From Juglans regia (lineage: Eukaryota; Streptophyta; Magnoliopsida; Fagales; Juglandaceae), in NCBI RefSeq assembly GCF_001411555.2, contig NC_049909.1:17842623-17906622 (forward strand): 64,000 bases of DNA. Direction: 5' to 3'. The notes beneath the pieces were generated by a model, which saw nothing but the letters and a program-made list of their open reading frames with translations, made no database searches and had not been told where the DNA came from. This document shows positions 23,907 through 34,000 of this stretch, piece after piece. Position 1 is the first letter of the stretch. Every line of letters starts with the position of its first letter. The translations under genes and the position numbers were made by a program.

Positions 23907-23920
23907 GCAGTGGTTCAAAA
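23612..23920. other. Promoter and leader of the LPA3-like gene
   Basis: No gene. It includes a (CT)n tract at 23873-23903, 17 bp upstream of the start codon; Y-rich patches are common in plant leaders. Confidence 0.6.
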
Positions 23921-26900
23921 ATGCCGTTATCCAGTGCTGCAATTGCTTCCAACATTTCGATCAATTTCCCATCTCTTCCAACTCCAAAGGTGAGTGAGTT
24001 TTCTCAGTTCTGCGCACCCTATTCTCTTCCTCACTGTTTGGGTTCTTCGAAATCGCAGACAAAGTAAACTAAAATAGATCATTCTTGATAAACTTCTCAT
24101 GCAATGCTTTTTCGAATTTGTTGTACCCACCTTTTGATTTCCTAAAGGATGTGTTGACCCAAAACTGTAGATTGTTAAATGTAGAAGCTTTCCAATCAAT
24201 AATAATGCGAATATTGGTCATCAAAGAGCCGCTGCATTCATGGTGTCCAGAAGCCTTTCTTTCGCTACGAAGTCGCTTTCTGGGGATCGCAATGCCTCAG
24301 TCGACGTTGATGTGCCATTCCCTAGTGATTATCCTGAGCTTCTTGACCAAGTAAGTTTATACTGCTGTCTGTGCTTTATTGTTTTCTAATTTTTAGTGTG
24401 CGATCATACTGTTCAGCCCTTAGTTAGAGTTTCGAATTTAGGAATCTTTTGTTTTGCATTTTCGCATGTATATGTGTATTCTTGATCTTATTGGTACTGA
24501 AGTATTTTCATTCTTCTTTTTCTTCCCGAGTAAAAGGGCAAACAAAAAACAAATTAGGACTTTCTCGCGGACCCTATGGCGTCCATGTTTAGATGATGTG
24601 GGTGTCTGGTGATGATGCGCCATTTTAATTCCAGATTTTCTCTGAATGTTCCCAGACTAACACTACATCATAATGAATGAATCAAGCTTGATGATATGTA
24701 GATCAAAACTAAACGAAAAATGGAAGAAGGAATAAAAAGTCAATAGGAACCTCTTGGAATCTTTGATTGGATCTTCCAACTCTCTCCTTCCCTCCCTGAT
24801 ACACTGTTAGTCTTGCACATGATTGGTTGGGAAGTTAGGATCTATTTATGCCATCTATTTCCATTTTTCCCTTGGTTTTATATTTTTTTCATAGTAGCCA
24901 CTGCAGTACTAAAATTTGTTTATTTGGTACATGTAACAATTGACAGGCCAGGAAAGCAACTGACTTGGCTTTGAAGGATAACAAGCAGTTGATGGTGAGT
25001 TAGTACTAGATATTCCGTACGACTGAAAACTTACATGTACAACGTATGTTGTAGGATTATCAGAGTTTGTGACCAAAAAGTATCTGTTTCAGGAGATTGA
25101 ATTCCCAACAGCTGGACTTCAATCTGTACCAGGTCCTCTCCCCATGCCTTGTGATTTTTGTTTGTTTCTCTTTCTTTATTTGTATTTTTCTTACATTGCA
25201 ATCTGTCTTCTATTTCCCCTAAGTTCTAATAACTTGTATTGCCCATAAATGATGTTTAATGCATTTATCAGGTGATGGTGAAGGAGGAATAGAAATGACT
25301 GGAAGCATGCAATTGATTCGTGAATTTTGTGATGGCTTCATAAATCCAGAGAAAGCCACAAGGACCAGAATAGTAAACTACTTGATTATTTTGTTTGAAT
25401 TTCTCTCTATTGCTTTTTTCAAAATCGCTAATTTCTTCAACCATCATTTTTTAGAATCATTATGAAATTAAACAGGTGTATATATATTAAGAAAGTACGA
25501 AAAAATGTTGGTCCTGCAAAAATGATATATATTAGTTGCTGCTGGCATGAATTATATTGTTGATGAACTTTATGATTGATTCTATTGCAGTTTCAGATTA
25601 GCATTCAAACATACAAACTAAGGAACCATATTAGGGAAAATCATGAACACCATAGGTATAATTGGTATGGGCTAAATTTGGCTCATGTCAGAGTCCTCTT
25701 AATCTTGTTTGATTTTGACAATAATGAAATTCATGTTCAGATCCTTATTGTCTCAATGTCCAAAACAAAAGTGAATTCTTATTTTACTATTTGTTGTTGT
25801 TCTTATTTCCCTTATTAATTCTAGTGTTTAATTTATTCATACAACCATTTCCAAAAACATTTCCAGTTTTTCCCGGAGGCCAATGAAGTTACATTTGCAA
25901 GAGAGTCAACCTTTGGAGGAACCTCCTTTAAGTTGGACTATTTGACAAAGCCGTCATTTTTTGAGGATTTTGGTTTCTTTGAAAAGGTGAAAATGGCAGA
26001 TCGTGTGAAGCTAGAGGATGAACTGTTCTTGGTCGCCTATCCATATTTTAATGTCAATGGTAGCTTCAATATCCCATCTTTCTTGTGTCACCCCAAAAGT
26101 TCTATATCTGGTATTCTCTTGCATTTCAGAAATGCTTGTGGTAGAAGAGCTTTACAAAGAAGCTGTTGAGAACACTGCTAGAAAGCTGATTATTTTCAAT
26201 GGGGAACTTGACCGTATAAGATCTGGGTGTATCCTTTGCCAATTTTACATGGTTCTTTATGCATATTTTATCTTGAACTTAATAAGTGGCAGAGGGTAGA
26301 AGCTAGGTAAAAATATTTTATTCACATCATCATATTGGGTTTTACCAAAGTAATCAGCACTGAACTCACTTGTTGTCCATGAGTGGCACTCTCCCATTTG
26401 TCTACCAAAGCACCAGCGGGATCCAGAAATAGAAAATAATATAGTTTTTGTTGAAAATCTACACTTGTGGCTGGAGCGAATGTATAGCACCAGATGGGTG
26501 CCCATTGAAACTTACCAAAGATTGATTAACTAAGTTCATCCTGTAGTGTAAGGAAGCCTGAGAATCATGATGGTCCATCTACTGGATTATATGGTGCCTT
26601 TATGCTCTACCCTGGGCTGGCCAAACTTTCTGAGGCCCTTCTGGCTAGAGTGTATGATTCATCTGTGGGATAATATGGTACCTCTTTTGCTTTACTCAGA
26701 TGGCAATTTTCCTTGAATGAATGAAGATTATCCATCATTCTTCTACCCGAAGCTGGCAAAACTTTCCACGACCCTCTTTCCTAAGATGGAGACTGTATAT
26801 TACATTCACAATTTTAAGGGACGCAATGGAGGGACCCTTTTCAGGTCTTGTAAAGCCAATGACTCCATATTACATAGCCTTTTATAGTGGGATTTCTATA

Positions 26901-27106
26901 TTTATACCTTGTGGGTGACTTGATGTTTCTACTTCTAACTGCTACATTCAACATTAAATTTGTTCTTTTTTAAATTTTGCATTAGGTGCTACCCTGGCCC
27001 CTGGAGAGTCCTCAGAAAAGTGGGGAACAAATTTATATGTCTGCATCAGCAGGAGAAAATGCCTTCCCTCAAGGAAGTTGCGTTGGATATTCTAACGTCA
27101 GCTTGA
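23921..27106 (+). CDS. LPA3: LPA3-like DUF1995 chloroplast protein (photosystem II accumulation)
   Basis: Nine exons: 23921-23989, 24171-24350, 24947-24994, 25093-25132, 25272-25372, 25867-26059, 26130-26228, 26727-26844, 26986-27106. They give 322 aa in frame. The first roughly 55 residues are Ser/Ala-rich and acid-poor, as in a chloroplast transit peptide. DUF1995 follows: DYPELLDQARKATDLAL, then IEFPTAGLQSVPGDGEG, FFPEANEVTFA, KLDYLTKPSFFEDFGFFEKV, VAYPYFNVNEMLVVEELY, KLIIFNGELDRIRSGYYP, YYIHNFKGRNGGTLFR, and a C-terminus with YPGPWRVLRKVG and MPSLKEVALDIL. In Arabidopsis LPA3 assists photosystem II assembly, acting on CP43 insertion. DUF1995 has more than one plant member, so the LPA3 label is best-fit. 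Exon 2 begins after CTGTAG at 24170, the nearby acceptor that keeps the frame. Confidence 0.9.
26540..26680 (+). pseudogene. Exon-8-like relic inside LPA3 intron 7
   Basis: About 130-190 bp upstream of true exon 8, the intron reads GAFMLYPGLAKLSEALL in an open frame of about 46 codons. True exon 8 reads SFFYPKLAKLSTTLF at the corresponding place. At the DNA level CTACCCTGGGCTGGCCAAAC resembles CTACCCGAAGCTGGCAAAAC. The rest does not match and the frame ends at a stop near 26672, so it cannot replace exon 8. It is either a decayed exon duplication or chance. Confidence 0.4.
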
Positions 27107-27870
27107 CATGTCTGGTAAGAACTTGTCCATGGAGGGTTTTCAGTTTAATATATTATAATAATTAAAAAGTTCCATGTTTTTTCTATCATCATCATAATTC
27201 AATCTCGATTAGCCCAGTCAAAGAAACTCCCCTGACCTTCTTTTGAGAATCAAGTGCTGTAGGATGAAATTTTTCAGAATATTTGTGTCACTGGGATTAA
27301 TGATCAATGCAGTAATCCATAGGTTTCAAAGCATAATTTTGTTGGAACAATCTACTGGTAACTTGAAATAACCTCCTGTTTCGTAAGTTCGGAAAAGAAT
27401 TGTAACCCTAGAATATGTGTACTACTTCATTTATTTATCAGTTAAATTTTGTCTCATTTGCTCCTGATGTAACAGTTTTTTGTCTGCATGGTGGTTTGTG
27501 GTGTGTTATACACATTGTTAATGAGCCTAAAGTTACACTTGCCTAATGATCCAAAATAATATTCATGTAATTTATTCTTCTTATCTGTGTGCAGAACCTT
27601 TGAAAGCCTTAAGTTGATATCTAGTTGTTGAAACAAGTTTCTTAAATTTTTCTTGTTTATTCAGAGAGGCTTGGAAGTGCTCATCTTAGATGTACAGCTG
27701 GGTGTTACCTGAAAGGACCAAATCTCCTTCAGGCTGCATCATTCTTCCATTTAGTATGTATGTAGAAAATCTACCAGGAAGGAAAAGCTGGTATTGCTTA
27801 GTGAGTTTTGAATGTAAATACATACATTACTGGTTCTTGGATATTAATATATATGAAGAAAGGGTATAAC
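27107..27870 (+). other. 3' UTR of LPA3-like gene with probable UTR intron
   Basis: Eight bases after the stop codon, CTG|GTAAGA (27115) is a strong donor. TTTATTCAG (to 27664) is a strong acceptor. The candidate terminal non-coding exon from 27665 runs to roughly 27860. The stop is under 50 nt from the junction, so nonsense-mediated decay would not be expected. Confidence 0.4.
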
Positions 27871-28125
27871 ATATCACACTACTGCTTCGAAATTTAAGTT
27901 CAATATCAATATCATAATCCAGTTAGTAAGAATGGAGTGCCTTCGATTCTTCGCAATTTGTCAAATGGGTTCCTGATTTCTACTCCAAAATGGAGTCAGG
28001 ACCTGAGTATGCATGTAGAAAGCTTTGAGGTAAACATTAGTTGAGGTATATTAGAATGTTGGTGACAAGGTGATTGCACAGGTTGAAGTGGTCTGTTTTG
28101 AGAAATGCTCGATCCACGAAAGTAA

Positions 28126-28300
28126 ACTCTTAAAGAGAAATGCTAGATCTATTAAGTAATCTCACAAAAATAAATTTACGTATTTTGATATGATACGTTA
28201 GGTTGTAAAGTCTTTTTTTTTTTTAGTAAAGTAAATCTAATGTATTACATCAAACCAATCTCATACGACATATCATCACTATTAAGAAACATTTATGAGC
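28126..28300. mobile_element. Short AT-rich repeat related to the 31545-31695 element
   Basis: GAGAAATGCTAGATCT, AGTAAAGTAAATCTAATG and TATTACATCAAA blocks are shared in degenerate form with the element in the last intron of EDR2. Boundaries are uncertain. Confidence 0.4.
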
Positions 28301-28467
28301 GTGGTGGACAATAAAAAATTTGGTGCTCGCATAAACCCCATGGAAAAAAAACTGAACTTTTATCATTTTCTGACTATGAAATTTACTCTTGAGACAATAG
28401 AAGAAAACATATACCTACACGCGCACACAAATTCATATCCACCATTTTGAGATCAGCATATGTTGAA

Positions 28468-28648
28468 GGCTCGTTCGAGTTTAGATGTTGAAATGAGTTG
28501 AGTTGAATTGAGATGATAAAATATTATTAGAATATTATTTTTTAATATTATTATTATTTTGAGATTTAAAAAAATTGAATTATTTATTATATTTTATATT
28601 GAGATTTGAAAAAATTATAATGATGAGTTGAGAGTAATTTATGTTCCA
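28468..28648. mobile_element. Tourist-like MITE
   Basis: GGCTCGTTCGAGTTTAGATG at the left, the standard AATATTATTTTTTAATATT core and GATGAGTTGAGAG at the right. The right inverted repeat is degraded (GTTCCAAAAT). Confidence 0.7.
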
Positions 28649-29226
28649 AAATAACTCTTTTGCTTTGCCCTTAAGTGAAAACGTTTTGAACTTTTGATGA
28701 TGCTCCAATGTCCACTAAACGGACTCCTCCAGGTCATAGGTGTAACGAGTGAGATATACTGTTAGGATTGAGGTTGGACAGTTTGTTGGGAAAAACACAG
28801 GCTATAAGTACAATCTCCAATACGTAGGATTATAAATTTTCTTTTTTTTTATCTTTATATTAAACATCAACCTATAATTTTATTAGTTAAAAAACCTATA
28901 ATTTTTTTTAATAATTATTTTTTAATAAAAACATACACATCACTTAGATGTAAAATTTTAAAATTTATCTTTTAAATTAAATTATATTACATAAGCTTGA
29001 AAATATAATATTTTTATTTTTATTTTTGTATGCTTGCTTTGGCCCAGTTACGAGGACAAGCCATTCCCAGCGATCTTGTTGAACCAAACGGTCCAGCTCC
29101 TCTGTTCAAATATATCATTTTATCTTGAAATTATTAAGTTTGCTAATGTCTTGTCTCCGAAGACTTCCACTCGCTGAAACAAAACTGCACTGAATTTCTG
29201 AAAGAGTGTCCGAAAATAGAACACCC
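28649..29226. other. Spacer and promoter of the UGT gene
   Basis: AT-rich repeat-like sequence to about 29030, then the probable promoter and leader. A TATA-like AAATATATC lies near 29108. No other gene is visible. Confidence 0.45.
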
Positions 29227-30702
29227 ATGTCGTCTTCAGGTGAGATTCTGGTGGTGCCCAAAAATGGCCAAGGCCACCTCCTCCCTTGCTTCGAGCTCTG
29301 CAAACACCTCATCTCCCGAAATTACCACATCACCCTCCTCGTCGACTCCGATATTTCCTCCTCTATTCCCTCCGTCCTTCTATCTCCCCTCTTCCGAGTC
29401 TCCGACGTCTCGTCTTTGTCGCCACCTTCCGGATCGGGCCCGAATCCGTCCCTCCACCAGCAATTGAGTCGCGGAATCGAGGCGTTCCTGACCCAAAGGG
29501 ATCCGTCTTCGCCCCGACCCGTCTGTGCCGTCGTAGACCACATAATGAATAAGAACCAGGAGGTGTTTTCCAAATTCGGCATCCCCACTGTTGTGTTCAT
29601 CACGTCGGGTGCGTGCTGGGCGGCGGTCCAGCATGCCGTATGGGTGGTCCGGCCAGCGGATATGAGACCCGGAGAGGTACGGGCCCTTCCCGGATTACCT
29701 GAAGAGATGGTCCTGAAGTACTCGGATCTTAAGCAACGGCGTCATTGGCTTCGTGCGCCGCATAAACAGGGCGGGTCCGGGGTGCCCCAGGCCCACAGTG
29801 GTGGTCCAGCACCACCACGCGGCCCACCTTTCCCGGGAGAGCCGGCGCCGTGGGTGGAAGAAGTGAAAACCTCGGCGGCAATATTGATCAACACGTGCGA
29901 CGATCTCGAGCATCCGTTCCTCGATTACGTGGCGAATCTGACACGAAAACCCGTCTGGGGCGTGGGCCCGCTGTTGCCTGATCAGTACTGGCAGTCCACC
30001 GAATCCCTTCTCCGGGACCGAGAAATCCGACCCAAGAAAGAATCCAATTACACCGACGACGAGATAATCGGGTGGCTGGATCAGCAGCCACGGAGGTCCG
30101 TCCTATACGTCTCGTTCGGGAGTGAAGTGGGACCTTCAATGGAGGAGTACCCGGAGCTAGCCAAAGCATTGGAGGAATCCACCCGGCCATTCATATGGGT
30201 CATCCAACGGAAGGCCGGCAGACCCGTTATTCAAACGGGTCAACCCGGTTCGGCAGCTCAAGATCAGGAATATTTCCCTCACGGATTGGACAGTAAAGTT
30301 GGGAAGAGAGGGTTGATAATACACGGGTGGGCACCACAGCTGCTGATACTTAGCCATCCATCGACGGGTGGGTTCGTATCACACTGTGGGTGGAATTCCA
30401 CCGTGGAGTCGGCGGTGCGTGGGGTCCCACTCTTGGCGTGGCCAATTAGGGGTGACCAATACTATAACGCCAAGTTGGTGGTGGGCCATCTCAAGGTGGG
30501 AGCCATGGTTTCCGAGGGCTACCCGGCCGACGTCGTAACTAAGGTCGATATATTGCATGGGATAGACAAGGTTTTGACGGACGCAGAGATCAGAAGGCAG
30601 TCCGAGATTCTTCGAGGGAAGTTCGAGCATGGATTTCCGGCGAGCTCATTGGCCTCTTTCGATGCGTTTGTGGAGAATTTTACGGACCCAAAAGCAGCAT
30701 AG
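29227..30702 (+). CDS. Family 1 UDP-glycosyltransferase (intronless)
   Basis: Single exon of 491 aa, starting at the ATG at 29227; the open frame extends seven codons further 5' without an ATG. The catalytic His is in GQGH (His17). A candidate activating Asp is at 104 (VVDHI). The 44-residue PSPG box runs from W368 to Q411, with WAPQLLILSHPSTGGF, HCGWNSTVES and a terminal GDQ whose Gln usually favours UDP-glucose. Residues 176-207 form an unusual Gly/Pro-rich linker between the N- and C-terminal lobes. Such enzymes glycosylate hormones and specialised metabolites in the cytosol; the acceptor cannot be told. The coding region is conspicuously GC-rich beside AT-rich flanks, which creates long antisense open frames that I do not annotate. 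PLR lies about 8 kb away, but a lignan-glycoside link would be speculation. Confidence 0.95.
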   Translation: MSSSGEILVVPKNGQGHLLPCFELCKHLISRNYHITLLVDSDISSSIPSVLLSPLFRVSDVSSLSPPSGSGPNPSLHQQLSRGIEAFLTQRDPSSPRPVCAVVDHIMNKNQEVFSKFGIPTVVFITSGACWAAVQHAVWVVRPADMRPGEVRALPGLPEEMVLKYSDLKQRRHWLRAPHKQGGSGVPQAHSGGPAPPRGPPFPGEPAPWVEEVKTSAAILINTCDDLEHPFLDYVANLTRKPVWGVGPLLPDQYWQSTESLLRDREIRPKKESNYTDDEIIGWLDQQPRRSVLYVSFGSEVGPSMEEYPELAKALEESTRPFIWVIQRKAGRPVIQTGQPGSAAQDQEYFPHGLDSKVGKRGLIIHGWAPQLLILSHPSTGGFVSHCGWNSTVESAVRGVPLLAWPIRGDQYYNAKLVVGHLKVGAMVSEGYPADVVTKVDILHGIDKVLTDAEIRRQSEILRGKFEHGFPASSLASFDAFVENFTDPKAA

Positions 30703-31088
30703 CTAAGGGCTCCGATATAAGCATTGAAATTTATGGTCTCTCTCGACTCCATCTATGCATTTTAATGACTAAAATTTCCCATAAAGCTTAGCAGTGCATG
30801 GTGCAAAAGTAAAGGGAAATTAGTGTTTTGGGTCTAAACAATGAACTCAATTGAGAGGAATATTGGCAAACCAATTTTACCGCATCCTGTAATCTTATTC
30901 AACTGTCGATGGACCAAAAAACCCATTTCTCTTTCACTATTTTATACAAAGATAAAAGTATGGAAAACATTAATAACATGATTTCTGGTGCATATGAAAA
31001 TGCAAAATCTAATGGGAAATAGAATGCATGCTTATCTGAACAAATGATTTTGGATAACTCTGGAAAACCAACACAGATTCAAAGTGTG
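30703..31088. other. Convergent intergenic region UGT/EDR2
   Basis: Holds the 3' UTRs of two genes transcribed toward each other, separated by only 386 bp between stop codons. No further feature is visible. Confidence 0.6.
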
Positions 31089-34000
31089 TCACGATGGGTC
31101 TGGTTCTAGTTTGGGGACTCTAGCAGATGAAAGCTCTATATGAGAAACGCGGACAGCGCCAATCAGTCTTTCCGGCAATTCATCGGTCGTATTTGCCTGA
31201 AAATTAAAACAGTCATCTAACATCTTCATAGGTAAATCCCATTTAACTTTTGTGGCTGAGTTGGACTATGCTGTCTATGATAAGAGGCAACTAATTACAT
31301 CGTATGATCAAATGTGTGAAATGTAGTACTAAGTATGAGTTTAGCAAGCAGTCTCCCCAGGCCAACGTGAACTCGAAAAGATGAACCAATGTAATTAAAA
31401 CATACCTGTACAAGGAAAGCCATGTCTACCACCAATGTTGTGATTACACCAATTACCAGCCCCAAAACTCCATTAGCAACAGTGGAAGAACCAATGTCGA
31501 CATCAATCTACAGAAGATGAACAAAGTTAAACTGCTAAATAGAAAGAGAAATGTTTGGTCTACACATAAATCTTACATAAGACAGTTTACATATTGATGT
31601 GGAAAGCTTTATTTATTGTAAAGTAGATCTGACGTATTACATTAAATCATGTCAGTGTGTAAACTTCCCTGTGTAAGATTTGTGTGTAAGCCTAACACTT
31701 TTCAAATAGAAATAATCGTGCCAAAAGAAAAATATAGCAAAACATGAATTAAAAAGATTGACGGGTCTTTACTTCCAAGTAATTGGGACCACGGATGTAG
31801 TTGCAATCAACTGCTTTCCCCAATAAACAAGGGGTGCTCCCAACACTCTGGCGCACAATCCACGAGCCCTGCATAATTCAAAACTAAAATCAATAAAGGA
31901 CAATTGAGAAAACATACGGTTTGCTACATTTATTTTTTGGCTTGGAATAGAGTCAACAAGGAAGAGAAGGGGAGGGTGGTTGCAGGTGTAAATGTGTGCG
32001 TGTGCATGTTTAGACTGTGTAATTAGTGTTCAAATGTATGCATGTGCATGTGACTCACAGGCCAACTATAATATTGATGGACAAAATATTCATATATACA
32101 CGCAAAACACAAACTGAATGAAGATAGCACATATATCTTTAAAATATAACTTTCCTAGGAGAAATCACCTTTAAAAATGGATACAAATGTGTCATAAATC
32201 AATGGTGTCACCAAGACATCAGTTTTATATATATATATATAGAAAATTAAAAGTTCTATTTTGCATAAAAAAAAAAATAAGGGAGGAGGCCATAGTAAAT
32301 GAGAAATATACAAGTTCAACCAAAAAAGGAACAAAAATACATATTGAACTAAAATTACGAGAGTCCAAGGAATCCAGGAAATATAAATAACAGAATACCC
32401 CGATTGCACCTGTCCAATTAAAAAGTGATTACCTAAGTGTTTCAACTTCAATTACTGAGAGATAAACTCTATCAAACATCCTAGCATAGTACAAGAGAAT
32501 AATATATTATGTTTCACCCACATGGTTCCATTTTTATCTACATGGTATACATGCATGAATTCATGCCTACATACAAGAGCAATTGAGTGCACACATGGAC
32601 GTTTCCGATGATGGGAACCTCCTAAAAGATGAACAATAGACATTGATGTATATAAGTAATTGAGCCACAATGATGCACTAAAAACGAAATAAATACCTTG
32701 GGAACTGATGGGATGAGCTTCAGCCTACTATTGCGGAATTCATCGTCACCATCAACAAATCTTTGCAAGAGTGATCCAGGTACCAAGTCCTTCATTACAA
32801 AATAAAATACCATACTGTAGTGTGTTGACGCAGGTACCTGTAAGAGTAAAGCATTATTTCCACTGCAAAATTCCTCGTACATTTGTGTTTAAAAATCAAC
32901 CAGCCGAATGAAATCAACTTACTTGCAAATTTATAACCATAGAGAAAAGCCCCTTTTCCAAGGCAACCTATATAGATTTAAAACAAAGTTCGTCAATACG
33001 TAACACCCTATTAAGAAATTAACAACAAATGATGTGTAAGTTAAAATCTAAACCAAATAAGTTGAAGATTGACAATCACCCTAGATTCTAATTAGGAGCA
33101 ACATCCAAGCAGAAGTAGAATAAAATAAAATAATTTAAACTTTTTTTTATCTAATAATACATTTATATATACTACAGGATATAGAAATATCCGCAACAGT
33201 AGCATGCCTGATGACCTTTTGAAAATACTTCAGGTGATAAATCTTCACTCAAATCATTGCTTAACACATGCAAATCAAATGCTGTTTTTGGGGAGCAGGG
33301 CAGCCTGCACCCCCTCGACATAGATAAAGTGATGATGAGAAATGGCACTATGATTATGTTAGTGTCAGTCCACTCCAGAATGTACACAAGCAAACATATT
33401 TTAACAGCTAATACTTACCTGGGCCGCAGATCCTTGCCGCCTAGCAACATGGTCCATTCTTTTGGTGTCCTTGAACCAATCAACAGCAACAAGATCCATT
33501 AGATGTTTCCCAGCAGGAATCTTCAAACACATATCGACAACAATGGGATTAGAGCAAGCATAACAATGCCTCAGCAGTTGATTCACAAAGAACTGAAGGT
33601 CAAAAAATTAGGAAACCTTTGTTTTGTCATAACAAAAATGCTTGCTCCTGACTCTAAAGTTGTTCCCTTCTGAGATTTTCCAGCAGTCACGTGCTTTATC
33701 ACGGTCATCATGCCGGAGATTACCCGAAAAACAGGTTAAATCAATTTCGTCTGCTGGTTCTTCTTCCAAGGCTTCACCTCATGAAAAGTTTTGTGATCAG
33801 ATTTTCTACTTAGATCCATATCCAAAGATCTGCTAAAAATAACAGAAAAAGAAACCAGTGATCATTTACCTGTTCTCTTGATATCACTCTCAAGCCGAGA
33901 TGGATCTGCCTGAAAACATGACACACTTTTTGTTCAGATTTCAGAGAGCGTATGCAGAAAAAATAAGACACTGATGCAAACTAAACCTCTTGTTCAGGCT

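Noticed and set aside
25591..25820. Open stretch after TTGCAG as an extra LPA3 exon
   Set aside because: It does not continue the DUF1995 sequence; the next family residues (FFPEANEV) begin at 25867 in correct phase.
29322..30630. Long antisense open frames opposite the UGT
   Set aside because: Shadows of high GC3 in the sense gene; composition (Arg/Pro/Trp-rich) is typical of antisense reading.
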